Shown: in pieces, positions 38,151 through 48,248 of the stretch
How the letters are laid out: each line of letters opens with the position of its first letter
Position numbering within the stretch: position 1 is the first letter of the stretch
From: Collinsella sp. zg1085
Lineage (GTDB): Bacteria > Actinomycetota > Coriobacteriia > Coriobacteriales > Coriobacteriaceae
DNA: 64,000 nucleotides
Assembly (NCBI RefSeq): GCF_018889955.1
Contig: NZ_CP076545.1
Coordinates: forward strand, 1,240,001-1,304,000
Reading direction: 5' to 3'
Made by a program: the position numbers and the translations under genes
The notes under the pieces: model-generated
Seen by the model: only the letters and a program-made list of their open reading frames with translations
Databases searched by the model: none
What the model was told of the DNA's origin: nothing

Positions 38151-39800
38151 CTAACGTTCAAAGACACATCTGCCTCCCAGATACGTCGCAATAACCTGTG
38201 TCTTTTGAATCTCATCGGGGTTACAACTCAAAATATCTTGATTAAGCACCACTATATCCGCCAGATAACCCGGAGCCAGTTGACCCAATTCGTGCTCACG
38301 ACCAACAGCGGCAGCGCTTCCTGCCGTATATATTCGGAGTGCATCAGCCATCATAATGCGCTCGTGTGGCAACCAACCACCTGCGGGCAAATGTGTCAGT
38401 GGGTCTTGGCGTGTAACGGCCGCATAGAGCACATTCATACTAGTTACCGGCGTAATGGGAGCGTCGGTTCCAAAGGCTTGGTCAACACCATGCGTCAAAT
38501 AGCTTGCAAATGGCCACATAATACGCGCACGGTCCTCTCCTAAGTCGCGCTCAGGTCCGCCGGGGTCAAGCGTAATATGACAAGGCTGGGAGCTTGCCAG
38601 AATACCGGCATGAGCTAAGGCTTCAATATCGCCGGGCAACAAGTTTTCCACATGCTCAAGAGTGTTGCGTCCTTGCGTTGGCTCGCCATAACGCGCACGT
38701 GCCTCGGTGAATATATCGATTGCCTCATGGATTGCTGCGTCACCAATGGTGTGTATTCGCACCGCATGACCACGCTCTGCCGCTGCAAGGACCAAGCTAC
38801 GCATGCGCCCAGCCGATACCGTAAGATGTCCGCGATCACCTGCGTAGCGCGCATTAGTATATGGCTGAGTGAGATAAGCTGTATGCTGGCTTGATACGCC
38901 ATCGAAAAATTGCTTAAACCCTGGAGCACGCAGTAAGCCGCCAAAAGCTTCGGGTTCAGCATATCGTGTTTGTAGTGCTTCAAGGCGCGATTGGTCGTCA
39001 AGCAAGGTTGGAAACAAATGAGCGCGCAAGGTACAAGCATCGCGCTGTGCAAGCGCCTCGTAGACCTCTTCAAAGATGAAGTCGCAGCCGGGATTTGGCA
39101 TGAGCGACATATCGCATATGCTTGTAATTCCCTGTTCAGCCATCAGTTGCATTTGATGAGCATACGCCGCCTCAATACGCTCACCACTCACCCATGCAAG
39201 AATGCGCGGCAATAACTCCATCGCGGCAGCCTCACGCACAATGCCGGTCAACTCACCTCGTGCATCTCGGTCATAGCTTCCGCCTGCCGGTGGGACGCTG
39301 TCGCGCGAAATACCCAGCTCTCGCAGGGCGCAGGAGTTGAGCCAGAGCGTATGACCATCACCTGAATACATAGCACAGGGTCGATCGGGAAACGCAGTGT
39401 CGATGCTTGCCTTAGTAGGAGGCAGCGGTGGATTCCATCGATAATCACGCCAACCTTGTGTAACTACCCACGCATCGGCAGGGAGTGTCGCCGCAAACGT
39501 GCGTGTTTTAGCAACCAAGTCTGCCTCGTTCTCTCCCATCTCCATCAACAGATAAGGAGAATTACCCAGCGCGGTATGAAAGAAATGCAAATGAGCGTCA
39601 TGAAAGCCAGGACATATAAAAGCATCACCATAATCTCTAACAGGAGTTGCCCGAGGTGCTGCAGCAATAATATCTTCTGGTGCTCCTACCTGCACAATCT
39701 TGCCCCGATAGATTGCAAGCGCCAACTCTTGCGCTTCATTGAGCGCACGAGTACCCGTAAAAACCTTACGTGATTGAAGGATTACATCTGCTGTAAGCAT
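38151..39800 (-). CDS. Amidohydrolase family 3 protein (YtcJ-like)
   Basis: A 549-residue metal-dependent amidohydrolase. CPGFHDAHLHFF carries the first metal-binding His pair; RAHLFPTLLDDQ, VRIHTIGDAAIHEAID and LEHVENLLP supply further ligands; FGTDAPITP carries the catalytic Asp. Substrate unknown; family members hydrolyse N-acyl or imide-type bonds. Start with AGAGGTGG chosen over a codon six upstream. No operon partner. Confidence 0.88.
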   Translation of the reverse strand: MLTADVILQSRKVFTGTRALNEAQELALAIYRGKIVQVGAPEDIIAAAPRATPVRDYGDAFICPGFHDAHLHFFHTALGNSPYLLMEMGENEADLVAKTRTFAATLPADAWVVTQGWRDYRWNPPLPPTKASIDTAFPDRPCAMYSGDGHTLWLNSCALRELGISRDSVPPAGGSYDRDARGELTGIVREAAAMELLPRILAWVSGERIEAAYAHQMQLMAEQGITSICDMSLMPNPGCDFIFEEVYEALAQRDACTLRAHLFPTLLDDQSRLEALQTRYAEPEAFGGLLRAPGFKQFFDGVSSQHTAYLTQPYTNARYAGDRGHLTVSAGRMRSLVLAAAERGHAVRIHTIGDAAIHEAIDIFTEARARYGEPTQGRNTLEHVENLLPGDIEALAHAGILASSQPCHITLDPGGPERDLGEDRARIMWPFASYLTHGVDQAFGTDAPITPVTSMNVLYAAVTRQDPLTHLPAGGWLPHERIMMADALRIYTAGSAAAVGREHELGQLAPGYLADIVVLNQDILSCNPDEIQKTQVIATYLGGRCVFER

Positions 39801-40034
39801 ATTGGTGCCACCTCTCACTATTGATAGTCGTCATAATATCGCAGTAGAGAAGCTCAAACAGAATCAAGAAATTGCTCAATTGATTTTCATGCAAGGTAGT
39901 AACGCATAAGAAATGACTATTTTGTTTAAGCAAGGGCTATAGGATAAAAGTGTGTTCTTCAACCCAATGCTTAGCCGTATCCCAAACCTACGCAACAACC
40001 CAAATTTAGCCACGCTACATATACAGCTAAACCT

Positions 40035-41348
40035 TTACGCCTGTGCTTGCACAAATCGGCGATAGGCAAAAAACGACAACAAGGCATTTAGTATCACGGC
40101 AACGCCCGCAATTACAAACCAATTCATGATACCCACGCCCTCTGCTACCGGCGATGCAATAACAAGACCCAGAGGCATAGTCACCACACTGAGCATCTGC
40201 CGCAAAGCAAATGCGCGGCCCAGCTTCTCAGAGGGAATAACCCGCTGCATATATGCTGTCATAGGTACATTAAAGCCTTGATAAAAGACGCAGAGTACAA
40301 ACGAAATGGCCACGTACAACAACCAGCCAACGTAATTCGGCGGCACTATGCCCAATGCAAAGGTAGCTACACCGCAAACACCCAGTGAACTGAGCGCAAA
40401 ACGAAACTCATGTGAAAGCTTAAGTTGCGCCATAGCACCACCCGCAAGCAACATTCCTAATGAGGAGACAACTTCTTCAATGCTTGCCTCAAAACTACCA
40501 AGCTTAAAGAAACTCGCTGTTACCAAGGGAAACATAGGCATAAGCGGCATAAAAAACAAATCAAAACTAAAGATTGAGATGATAAGGATACCTAGACTTG
40601 CATCTCCTGTATAAACCGCGACACCCTCACGCATCTCGCTAAGCATACGTATAAGTGCATGACCTTCACTGCGCACAGGCAATTGCTCAAGACTAGGCAC
40701 AGGAACCGGCCAGAGACAAACAGACGCTGCAACAGCTCCCACAAGGTCAGTTATGAGTAACATATTAAGAGGCATCGCCGCATACAGAACAGCGCCTAGG
40801 GCAGGACCTACAAGGTAGGCTGCATGATTGACCATCTGTGTTATTCCACCAGCACGAATAAGTTCTGCTTTTGGAACAATTTGAGGAATCATGGCCTGCA
40901 TAGCTGGCGGCTGAAAAGCACCGAGTGCTGAACGAAGAGCCAACGTGAGCAAAATTGCCCAAGCAGGTGTGCCAATTCCCATCATAATCAGCGCCAGCGC
41001 TAAGGCGAGTATACCAACTGACAAATCAGAGGCGATACAAACAAGTTTACGGTTGAGGCGGTCAGCCACAATGCCAGCTACCGGCGATAGTAAAGCCTGC
41101 GGAACATATCCCGCAAGCCCCGCCAAGCCCATCATAGCAGGTGAGCCAGTATCGATGGTGAGCTGCCACATGAGCGCAAACTGCACCGCTGAACTGCCAA
41201 TAAGCGAGATTGCCTGACCGGCGGAGATAATGTAGAACATTCGCTGCCAAGATGGAGAGGCTGAAGCTGGTTCACCAGTGATAGCATGCGCAGTAACAAG
41301 CTGTTCGTCTACATCCTGCTTGTTATCAGTTTGTTCATGTTTGGTCAT
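40035..41348 (-). CDS. MFS transporter
   Basis: A 437-residue major facilitator with about 12 hydrophobic segments. The loop GIVADRLNRKLVCIASDL between TM2 and TM3 matches the MFS motif A pattern. Similar proteins export macrolides or other drugs (MefA/enterobactin-exporter type), but the substrate is not evident. Start with GGAGAGGAGAG; N-terminal 40 residues are polar. Divergent from the KdgT gene. Confidence 0.85.
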   Translation of the reverse strand: MTKHEQTDNKQDVDEQLVTAHAITGEPASASPSWQRMFYIISAGQAISLIGSSAVQFALMWQLTIDTGSPAMMGLAGLAGYVPQALLSPVAGIVADRLNRKLVCIASDLSVGILALALALIMMGIGTPAWAILLTLALRSALGAFQPPAMQAMIPQIVPKAELIRAGGITQMVNHAAYLVGPALGAVLYAAMPLNMLLITDLVGAVAASVCLWPVPVPSLEQLPVRSEGHALIRMLSEMREGVAVYTGDASLGILIISIFSFDLFFMPLMPMFPLVTASFFKLGSFEASIEEVVSSLGMLLAGGAMAQLKLSHEFRFALSSLGVCGVATFALGIVPPNYVGWLLYVAISFVLCVFYQGFNVPMTAYMQRVIPSEKLGRAFALRQMLSVVTMPLGLVIASPVAEGVGIMNWFVIAGVAVILNALLSFFAYRRFVQAQA

Positions 41349-41661
41349 AGGGCTCTCCTCTCCTTGCAATCAAATAAAAGCCAGCAGAATATCGTGCAAC
41401 CAAGCATACAAGAATTTAGCTACAAGCAATATACGTCTAAATTGCACCCTCGAAATCAAATAGACACATAGCAGGTATTTCTCGCAAATTTGAACACGCC
41501 CGCAAGCACGTCTGCTAGCATTACGGAACTTCATCTGCTGAGTACGAAGCCGCCTGCGCACAGCGAAGGGCTTTTGTGCTTTGCAGGTGGTAGCGAGCTG
41601 TGCGGTGAGTAAGATTTATCGCTCGGCACGCAGTTAGACCACTACGGCACAAGGAGGAGAT
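41349..41661. other. Divergent intergenic region between MFS transporter and KdgT
   Basis: Must hold both promoters. No convincing operator palindrome, RNA gene or coding frame was found; AAGGAGGAGAT before 41662 is the kdgT ribosome site. Confidence 0.4.
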
Positions 41662-42654
41662 ATGGCAGAAGCAGCCGTAAGCACACCGGAACATGCATCC
41701 CCACGGACGCAGTTCAAGATTCCACGTTTACCCGGTGACATCATGATTTACCCGATGATTGCAGGCCTTCTTATTAACACCTTTTGTCCGCAGCTTCTTG
41801 AGATTGGCGGCTTTTTTACCGCAGCAGCTCGCGGGGGTGCTAATACCATTGTGGCGGCAATTTTGCTTTTTGTTGGCGCCGGCATCTCATTTAAGGCAAC
41901 CCCTGCTGCCATCAAAACAGGTGTTGTAATTCTTATCCCTAAGCTTGTAGTTGCTACCGCTCTCGGACTTGTTGTTGCGCATGTCTTCAACGATAACTTC
42001 CTTGGTCTATCCTCGGTCGCCATTATTTCTGCTATTTCATTTTGCAATATGGCACTCTACACCGGCATCATGGGCGAATACGGGGACGAAGCTGAGCGCG
42101 GTGCTGTTGGTGTGCTTTTCTTCACCGCAGGTCCTGCAGTCACGATGATTATCCTTGGAGTAGCAGGGGTTGCATCAATTCCGCTGGGTACTATCGTGGG
42201 TTCAATCTTGCCGCTCGTTATTGGCATTGTATTAGGAAACATCTTCCCCTTCATTCGTCAACTGTTAACACTGGGTGCAAATCCCGCAATCGCTGTTGTA
42301 GGCTTTCAGCTTGGCTGCGGCATGAGTCTTACAAACTTTATTTCGGGTGGTATTTCCGGTATTTTACTTGGTCTTATTGCATTTTTTGTAGTAGGAACTA
42401 TCACCTGTGTATTTGAACGCCTCTTAGGTGGGCGCGGGCGAGCTGCTGTTGCAAGCTCAACAGTTGCAGGTACCGCAATGACCACGCCTGTAGCGCTTGT
42501 TGAAGTATCACCTGCGTATGCCGCAATTGCCCCTATTGCTGCAGCTCAAATTGCAACAGCCGTAATTGTTACTGCAGTTATAGCACCAATTTTAACAGGC
42601 TGGTATGACAAGCGTTTTTGCAAAGATACTACCGAGGTAGCTCAAAGCTTATAG
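41662..42654 (+). CDS. 2-keto-3-deoxygluconate permease (KdgT family)
   Basis: A 330-residue inner-membrane transporter with about 10 hydrophobic spans. It matches the KdgT family: KIPRLPGDIMIYPMIAGLLINTFCPQLLEIGGFFTA at the start, LFVGAGISFK, and the Gly-rich VASSTVAGTAMTTPVALVEVSP near the C-terminus. The family imports 2-keto-3-deoxygluconate from pectin or glucuronide breakdown by proton symport. No KDG kinase or aldolase gene is next to it. Confidence 0.9.
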   Translation: MAEAAVSTPEHASPRTQFKIPRLPGDIMIYPMIAGLLINTFCPQLLEIGGFFTAAARGGANTIVAAILLFVGAGISFKATPAAIKTGVVILIPKLVVATALGLVVAHVFNDNFLGLSSVAIISAISFCNMALYTGIMGEYGDEAERGAVGVLFFTAGPAVTMIILGVAGVASIPLGTIVGSILPLVIGIVLGNIFPFIRQLLTLGANPAIAVVGFQLGCGMSLTNFISGGISGILLGLIAFFVVGTITCVFERLLGGRGRAAVASSTVAGTAMTTPVALVEVSPAYAAIAPIAAAQIATAVIVTAVIAPILTGWYDKRFCKDTTEVAQSL

Positions 42655-42743
42655 CTGCAGGTATCCAGCATGTGCATTCTCTTTTTGCGAAAGATACAGC
42701 AATAGCAGCTAACCATCTCAAACAATAAACAGATGCTCATATT

Positions 42744-42786
42744 CGTGCCTTATCCCACAACCAATCGGGATAAGGCACGTTTCTTA
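42744..42786 (+). terminator. Terminator after kdgT
   Basis: CGTGCCTTATCCC / GGGATAAGGCACG, a 13-bp perfect stem with a 10-nt loop followed by TTTCTT. Confidence 0.9.
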
Positions 42787-43074
42787 TACATGCTGCTTTT
42801 TTAGCATGTTCTGAATAAGGCAACAGTAACAGTTTTTAGCAATCTTTTTGCAGTGCAGGTCTGCTACTTCTTGGCAAACTCTTGACACGCTTTTGATATA
42901 AGGCATGACGCAGTCTTGATACACGCCTGGTTCAAGCAATTCTGTCTTGACATACTCTTGATTCATGCGCTTCTTCATGGCCGCACTTAGTACTTGTAAC
43001 TTGCCTTACTGCGCACGTGACACCCAAATACAGCTCAACCAACTGTACCAAATACCAGCTGTCTATAAACAACA

Positions 43075-43150
43075 AGAACCCTCGGATACTCACCTATTGA
43101 TGCTGTGCAACATTGCAACAACATGCTATCAGGCGAGACCCGAGGGTTCT
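43075..43150 (-). terminator. Long hairpin ending the ribosomal protein operon
   Basis: Outer 11-bp perfect stem AGAACCCTCGG / CCGAGGGTTCT, with inner pairing CTCGCCT to AGGTGAG on the minus strand; TTGTTGTTT follows. It lies 52 bp after rplX. A second small hairpin (CTCGCC / GGCGAG) is between them. The rest of 42787-43074 has no supported gene. Confidence 0.7.
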
Positions 43151-43201
43151 CATATGCCAAAACCTATGTGCTCGCCGGCCTATGTGGCGAGTACCAAGAC
43201 T

Positions 43202-43513
43202 TTAGAACTTGTGACCGCACTTCTTGCAGACGCGCAGTTTGTTCTTACCGTCCTTCTCGTGACCCACACGCGTGCGCTTATTGCACTCAGGGCACACCAG
43301 ATTGACATTAGATGCATCGATGGCTGCTTCCTGAGAAACAATGCCACCCTGCTGGTTTTGCTGATTGGGCTTTACGGCCTTCTTAACGACGGCCACACCC
43401 TCGACGACAACCTTACCCTCCGCAGGCAACGCACGCAAAACAGTACCCTGTTTGCCGCGATCCTTACCGGAGAGCACCTCGACCTTGTCGCCCTTCTTGA
43501 TGGACATAGACAT
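43202..43513 (-). CDS. rplX: 50S ribosomal protein L24
   Basis: A 103-residue L24, an assembly initiator on 23S rRNA. It shows a KOW motif ([25 protein letters not shown]) and [27 protein letters not shown], a C-terminal zinc-ribbon-like Cys set. Last gene of this operon; rplE, which usually follows, is absent. Confidence 0.98.
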   Translation of the reverse strand: MSMSIKKGDKVEVLSGKDRGKQGTVLRALPAEGKVVVEGVAVVKKAVKPNQQNQQGGIVSQEAAIDASNVNLVCPECNKRTRVGHEKDGKNKLRVCKKCGHKF

Positions 43514-43529
43514 GTGGTCTCTCCCTTAC

Positions 43530-43898
43530 TTAGAGGGTCTCGGGTGCAAGCGAGACGATCTTCATATACTTCTTGTCACGCAGCTCACGAGCAACAGGCC
43601 CGAAGATACGAGTACCAACAGGAGCACCGTCGTTGTTAATAACAACGGCAGCGTTATCGTCAAAGCGAATGTAGGAACCATCGCGACGACGAACTTCCTT
43701 AACGGTACGCACGACAACACAGCGAACAACGTCTTTCTTCTTGACGTTAGCGCCCGGTGTAGCCTCCTGCACTGCTGCGATAATTACATCGCCGATTCCC
43801 GCATAACGACGCTTGGAGCCGCCAAGCACCTTGATGCAGCGAACCTTGCGTGCGCCGGAGTTGTCGGCGACATTGAGCATGGTTTGCATTTGTATCAT
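43530..43898 (-). CDS. rplN: 50S ribosomal protein L14
   Basis: A 122-residue L14 starting [21 protein letters not shown], with [20 protein letters not shown] at the end. It binds 23S rRNA at the subunit interface. 16 bp upstream of rplX. Confidence 0.99.
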   Translation of the reverse strand: MIQMQTMLNVADNSGARKVRCIKVLGGSKRRYAGIGDVIIAAVQEATPGANVKKKDVVRCVVVRTVKEVRRRDGSYIRFDDNAAVVINNDGAPVGTRIFGPVARELRDKKYMKIVSLAPETL

Positions 43899-44007
43899 GG
43901 TAGTTCCTCCGAACTAGATAACCGAATGAGAGGTGCACGCTCGTGGTGTTTGTACACAACAAACGCGAACACGCGCACGTCACCGGAGTGTACAGTTCTC
44001 TGTAAGC

Positions 44008-44274
44008 TTACTTAGCACGCTCGACGATGCTCGTCAGGCGCCAACGCTTGGTAGCAGACAGAGGACGGCACTCCATGACCTTGACGGTATCGCCAAGACC
44101 GGCGGTGTTCTCCTCGTCGTGAACGTGCAGTTTCTTGCTGCTGTTCACCATCTTGCCATACTTGGGATGACGCTTGCGCTCTGCGATTTTAACCACGATG
44201 GTCTTATCGCCGGAAAGAGAGACAACGACACCCTGGCGGACTTTGCGCGCGTTGCGCTCAGTTGCTTCAGCCAT
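44008..44274 (-). CDS. rpsQ: 30S ribosomal protein S17
   Basis: An 88-residue S17, with [20 protein letters not shown], a conserved OB-fold start, and [27 protein letters not shown]. Binds 16S rRNA early in 30S assembly. About 110 bp separate it from rplN. Confidence 0.99.
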   Translation of the reverse strand: MAEATERNARKVRQGVVVSLSGDKTIVVKIAERKRHPKYGKMVNSSKKLHVHDEENTAGLGDTVKVMECRPLSATKRWRLTSIVERAK

Positions 44275-44292
44275 AATTCACTCCTGACTGTT

Positions 44293-44508
44293 CTACTCGG
44301 TCGCAGCGGACTTCTCCGCTGCAATCTGGCGGGCACGCTGCTCCGTGAGGACACGTGCGATGTCCTTTTTCACGGCTTGAACACGAGCGGTGTTATCAAG
44401 CTGGCTGGTAGCCATCTGAAAACGAAGGTTAAAGAGCTCGGCACGACCCTCTTTGAGCTTCTGGCTCAGGGCCTCGTCTGAGAGCTCACGAATCTCTGCG
44501 GGCTTCAT
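44293..44508 (-). CDS. rpmC: 50S ribosomal protein L29
   Basis: A 71-residue two-helix L29, starting [20 protein letters not shown], with RFQMATSQLDNTARVQAVKKDIARVLT. Located at the exit tunnel. Its ATG touches the rplP stop. Confidence 0.98.
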   Translation of the reverse strand: MKPAEIRELSDEALSQKLKEGRAELFNLRFQMATSQLDNTARVQAVKKDIARVLTEQRARQIAAEKSAATE

Positions 44509-44939
44509 TACTTATCCTCCCCGTTCTGCTGAGCGGTGCGGGTCACAATTTTGGTCTTAATGGGCAGCTTGTGCTGAGCAAGACGCAAAGCCTCGCGCGC
44601 AATAGCCTCACTCACACCGGAAATCTCAAACATAACGCGACCGGGCTTAACAACGGCTACCCACTCTTCGGGGTTACCCTTACCAGAACCCATGCGCGTC
44701 TCGGCAGGCTTTTTGGTAATGGGCTTATCCGGGAAGATGGTAATGAATACGCGACCGCCACGCTTCATATAACGTGTCATCGCAATACGAGCAGCCTCAA
44801 TCTGGCGATTGGTAATCCAGTGACGCTCAAGCGCCTGAATGCCATAGTCACCAAAATGGAGCTCGGTGTGACCCTTGGCAGTGCCCTTCATGGAGCCACG
44901 CTGCACCTTACGGTGAAGTACACGCTTAGGAGCAAGCAC
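44508..44939 (-). CDS. rplP: 50S ribosomal protein L16
   Basis: A 143-residue L16, starting [19 protein letters not shown], with [41 protein letters not shown], the conserved core near the A site. Its ATG overlaps the rpsC stop. Confidence 0.99.
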   Translation of the reverse strand: MLAPKRVLHRKVQRGSMKGTAKGHTELHFGDYGIQALERHWITNRQIEAARIAMTRYMKRGGRVFITIFPDKPITKKPAETRMGSGKGNPEEWVAVVKPGRVMFEISGVSEAIAREALRLAQHKLPIKTKIVTRTAQQNGEDK

Positions 44940-45649
44940 TACTGACCCCTCCTCTCATTATTGCGACGGCGGGGACGACTTGGTCCCTCAAGTGCCGGAT
45001 TAGGCATAGGCTGACCCGGCAGCTTCTCACCAAGATAAATCCAGACCTTCACGCCGATAGCACCCATAGTGGTGTGCGCGGTTGAAGTGCCATAATCAAT
45101 CTTTGCGCGCAGGGTATGCAGAGGAACACGACCCTCACGATACCACTCACGACGACCCATCTCGGCACCACCCAAACGACCAGAGCACTGGATACGAATA
45201 CCCTTTGCGCCAGCCTTACGGGCAGATTGCACAGCTTTGCGCATAGCGCGACGGAATGCCACGCGACCCTCAAGCTGCTCAGAAATGGACTGAGCTACCA
45301 GCTCAGCGTCAAGCTCAGGACGCTTGATTTCGATTACGTCAACAGAGAGCTCGCCCTTGTTAACGCCTACAACACGCTCAAGCTCAGAGCGCAGCTGATC
45401 AATCTCTGCACCCTTCTTGCCAATAACAATGCCTGGGCGCGCAGTTAGGATAATAACCTTAACCTTGTCGCCTGCACGCTCAATCTCAACACGCGAAACA
45501 GCTGCGCGGGCAAGACGCTTCTTCAGGAAGGCGCGAACCTTGAGGTCGTTGCCGATAGTCTTGGCATAGTCCTTCTCAGCAAACCAGCGGGAGCGCCAGT
45601 TCTCAGTAATGCCAAGGCGGAAGCCAGTAGGATAGACTTTCTGACCCAT
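44939..45649 (-). CDS. rpsC: 30S ribosomal protein S3
   Basis: A 236-residue S3, with [20 protein letters not shown], a KH domain containing [18 protein letters not shown], and the C-terminal [26 protein letters not shown]. Helps form the mRNA entry channel. Confidence 0.99.
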   Translation of the reverse strand: MGQKVYPTGFRLGITENWRSRWFAEKDYAKTIGNDLKVRAFLKKRLARAAVSRVEIERAGDKVKVIILTARPGIVIGKKGAEIDQLRSELERVVGVNKGELSVDVIEIKRPELDAELVAQSISEQLEGRVAFRRAMRKAVQSARKAGAKGIRIQCSGRLGGAEMGRREWYREGRVPLHTLRAKIDYGTSTAHTTMGAIGVKVWIYLGEKLPGQPMPNPALEGPSRPRRRNNERRGQ

Positions 45650-45656
45650 ACGTTAC

Positions 45657-46028
45657 TTACGCCTCCTTCCGGGGAGCGACGACAATAGTGATGTGGCTCG
45701 TGCGCTTGAGAATGCGGGATGCAGAACCCTTTGCACGAGGACGGATACGCTTGAGCGTCGGACCTTCATCGACATAAGCGGCCTTGACAACAAGGTCGTT
45801 TGCGTTCAGGCCATTGTTGTTTTCTGCGTTTGCCACGGCAGAACGCAGTACCTTCTCAACATCAACCGCAACGCTGCGATCTGAGAAGTGAAGGATATCA
45901 AATGCGGCTGCCACATTTTTGCCGCGGACGAGATCCACGACCAGGCGAGCCTTACCGGGGGAAACGCGCACATACTTAGCAGTAGCGCGTACCTCGCGGC
46001 TCTGGGTATCGGTTGACTGAGTTGCCAT
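45657..46028 (-). CDS. rplV: 50S ribosomal protein L22
   Basis: A 123-residue L22, with [24 protein letters not shown] and the beta-hairpin loop region [21 protein letters not shown] that lines the exit tunnel and can affect macrolide response. Confidence 0.99.
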   Translation of the reverse strand: MATQSTDTQSREVRATAKYVRVSPGKARLVVDLVRGKNVAAAFDILHFSDRSVAVDVEKVLRSAVANAENNNGLNANDLVVKAAYVDEGPTLKRIRPRAKGSASRILKRTSHITIVVAPRKEA

Positions 46029-46042
46029 TTACGAAAAACCCC

Positions 46043-46303
46043 CTACTTGGCCTTGTGGCCACGGAACGTACGAGTTGGTGCAAACTCGCCCAGCTTGTGA
46101 CCAACCATGGACTCGGTGACATACACGGGCACGTGCTTGCGGCCGTCGTGGACAGCAATCGTGTGACCGACCATCTCAGGAAAGATGGTGCTGGCGCGTG
46201 ACCAGGTCTTAACGACGTCCTTCTTACCTGCCTCGTTCATCGCGGTGATACGCGAGAGGAGACGCGTCTCGACGAACGGGCCCTTTTTGAGACTTCTGCT
46301 CAT
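46043..46303 (-). CDS. rpsS: 30S ribosomal protein S19
   Basis: An 86-residue S19, with [19 protein letters not shown] and [36 protein letters not shown]. Forms a complex with S13 in the 30S head. 14 bp before rplV. Confidence 0.99.
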   Translation of the reverse strand: MSRSLKKGPFVETRLLSRITAMNEAGKKDVVKTWSRASTIFPEMVGHTIAVHDGRKHVPVYVTESMVGHKLGEFAPTRTFRGHKAK

Positions 46304-46328
46304 TGGTGCTAACTCCTATCTCGTATCG

Positions 46329-47162
46329 TTACTTGGTCTTACGACGACGAATAATGAGGGCGTTTGAAACCTTCTTCTTCTTACGGGTGCGATAACCCTT
46401 GGTGGGCTTACCCCAAGGCGTTACCGATGGACGACCGGAGGTGTGGTTCTTGCCCTCACCACCACCGTGAGGGTGGTCAACCGGATTCATAACGGTACCG
46501 CGAACCGTAGGACGAACGTTAAGCTTACGCTTACGGCCAGCTTTACCAATCACGATGTTGGAATGCTCCGCATTACCTACCTCACCAACCGTTGCACGGC
46601 AGGTGATAAGCACGCGACGCATCTCAGAGCTGGGCATACGCAGAATGGCATATTTGCCTTCCTTACCCATAAGCTGGCAAGCAGTACCAGCAGAACGAGC
46701 AATTGCAGCGCCCTTGCCCGGCTGGAACTCAATAGCGTGGATAAAAGTACCCACAGGAATCTCTGACAGGGGCATAGCGTTGCCGGGCTTAATGTCAGCG
46801 CCGGCACCTGAAATGACCGTGTCATCGACATTCAGGCCACGAGGTGCCAGAATGTAGCGCTTTTCACCATCTGCATAGTGAAGCAGCGCAATACGAGCAG
46901 AGCGGTTAGGATCGTACTCGATAGTGGCAACGCGGGCGGGCACACCGTCTTTGTTGCGCTTGAAGTCAATACGACGATACTGGCGCTTCACGCCGCCACC
47001 CTGATGGCGAACCGTGATGCGACCGTAGTTATTACGGCCAGCCTTCTTAGGCAGTGGCTCGAGAAGACTCTTCTCGGGCTTAGTGCAGGTAATCTCAGCA
47101 AAATCCGAGATTGTCTGCCAGCGCCTGCCTGCGCTGGTCGGCTTAAGGTGCTTTACAGCCAT
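46329..47162 (-). CDS. rplB: 50S ribosomal protein L2
   Basis: A 277-residue L2, close to peptidyl transferase. It shows [22 protein letters not shown] and the signature [12 protein letters not shown] near the C-terminus with the conserved His. About 150 bp of non-coding sequence separates it from rplW. Confidence 0.99.
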   Translation of the reverse strand: MAVKHLKPTSAGRRWQTISDFAEITCTKPEKSLLEPLPKKAGRNNYGRITVRHQGGGVKRQYRRIDFKRNKDGVPARVATIEYDPNRSARIALLHYADGEKRYILAPRGLNVDDTVISGAGADIKPGNAMPLSEIPVGTFIHAIEFQPGKGAAIARSAGTACQLMGKEGKYAILRMPSSEMRRVLITCRATVGEVGNAEHSNIVIGKAGRKRKLNVRPTVRGTVMNPVDHPHGGGEGKNHTSGRPSVTPWGKPTKGYRTRKKKKVSNALIIRRRKTK

Positions 47163-47314
47163 TACCTATCCCTTCAAATCTATCCGTTAGCCATCACAAG
47201 CTGGGATGCGGGTGTGATAACACCGGATTACCACGGTACCGGGCGGCTCCATATATGAGACCCGAGACCCCGGTCCGAGCATAGGCTCGGACACGTTACT
47301 TCAATGCACAAACC
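47163..47314 (-). promoter_or_regulatory. Structured spacer between rplW and rplB
   Basis: A 152-bp gap, much larger than other gaps in this operon. It holds GTCCGAGC-ATAG-GCTCGGAC at 47273-47292 (8-bp stem, 4-nt loop) followed on the minus strand by G-rich repeated phrases (GGGGTCTCGGGTCTC). No T-run. It may be an internal attenuator, processing site or ribosomal-protein binding leader. Confidence 0.5.
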
Positions 47315-47602
47315 TTAAGCCTGTGCACCAAAAATCTCAATGGAGTCACCCTCAGCAAGGGTGACAACAGCCTTCTTCCAGCTACGAGTCTTACCAGCAA
47401 CATAGCGAACACGCTTTGTCTTTGGCTTAACACGCAGGGTGTTCACGCGAACAACCTTAACGCTGAAAAGCTCCTCGATAGCATCTTTAATCTGGAACTT
47501 GTTTGCGTCTTTTGCAACCTCAAACGTGTACTTGTTCTCTTCCATAGAGGAGTACGAACGCTCGGAGACGATAGGACGAATGATGACGTTATGTGCGTCC
47601 AT
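47315..47602 (-). CDS. rplW: 50S ribosomal protein L23
   Basis: A 95-residue L23, with VIIRPIVSERSYSSMEENKYTFEVAKDANKFQIKDAIEELF and VNTLRVKPKTKRVRY. Forms a docking site for trigger factor and SRP at the exit tunnel. Its ATG overlaps the rplD stop. Confidence 0.99.
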   Translation of the reverse strand: MDAHNVIIRPIVSERSYSSMEENKYTFEVAKDANKFQIKDAIEELFSVKVVRVNTLRVKPKTKRVRYVAGKTRSWKKAVVTLAEGDSIEIFGAQA

Positions 47603-48228
47603 TATGCGAGCACCTCCCCAAAGTGAGTTGCGACGTCTGCAGGCATCAGAAGCGCACCATTGTTGACGATGTCATAGGTGTTGACCTCGTTGGGCGTGAT
47701 GATGAACGTCTTGGGAATATTGCGGAAGGAGAGGAATGCGTTGATGTCGTCCTCACGTACGACAATGGTCAGACGCTTGCCCTCAAGGCCAAGTGCACGA
47801 AGCATAGCAACAGCAGCCTTTGTGGATGGCTTCTCAAAGCCGTAATCGTCTACCAGCACGAGCTCGTTGTCGCGAACCTTGGCGGACAAGGCGGAACGCA
47901 TAGCGAGCTTAACCTCTTTGTTGTTCATGCGCTTAGCATAGCTGCGAGGCTTTGGTGCAAAGACCACGCCACCGTGGCGCCACTGGGGTGAACGTGTGGA
48001 ACCTTGGCGAGCACGACCAGTGCCCTTTTGACGCCATGGCTTCTTGCCACCGCCGGAGACCTCAGAACGGGTCTTGGCAGATTGCGTGCCTTGGCGCCAG
48101 CTAGCCTGCTGGAGCTTGACAATATGGTGCATCACGTGGATGTTGGGCTCAATGCCGTAAACACCCTCGACGAGCTCGACCTCGGAGGCCTTTGCACCTT
48201 GAGCGTTCTTTACTTCAAACTTTGACAT
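47602..48228 (-). CDS. rplD: 50S ribosomal protein L4
   Basis: A 208-residue L4 with the loop segment KTRSEVSGGGKKPWRQKGTGRARQGSTRSPQWRHGGVVFAPKPRSY that reaches into the exit tunnel, and AMRSALSAKV. In other bacteria L4 autoregulates its operon; no such site is proven here. Confidence 0.99.
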   Translation of the reverse strand: MSKFEVKNAQGAKASEVELVEGVYGIEPNIHVMHHIVKLQQASWRQGTQSAKTRSEVSGGGKKPWRQKGTGRARQGSTRSPQWRHGGVVFAPKPRSYAKRMNNKEVKLAMRSALSAKVRDNELVLVDDYGFEKPSTKAAVAMLRALGLEGKRLTIVVREDDINAFLSFRNIPKTFIITPNEVNTYDIVNNGALLMPADVATHFGEVLA

Positions 48229-48248
48229 GTGACGTTTCTCCTTTGCCC

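Noticed and set aside
42784-42978. A 64-codon minus-strand frame between kdgT and the ribosomal operon (MKKRMNQEYVKTELL...)
   Set aside because: Protein-like composition, but no clear ribosome site and no recognisable family. Left out pending conservation evidence.
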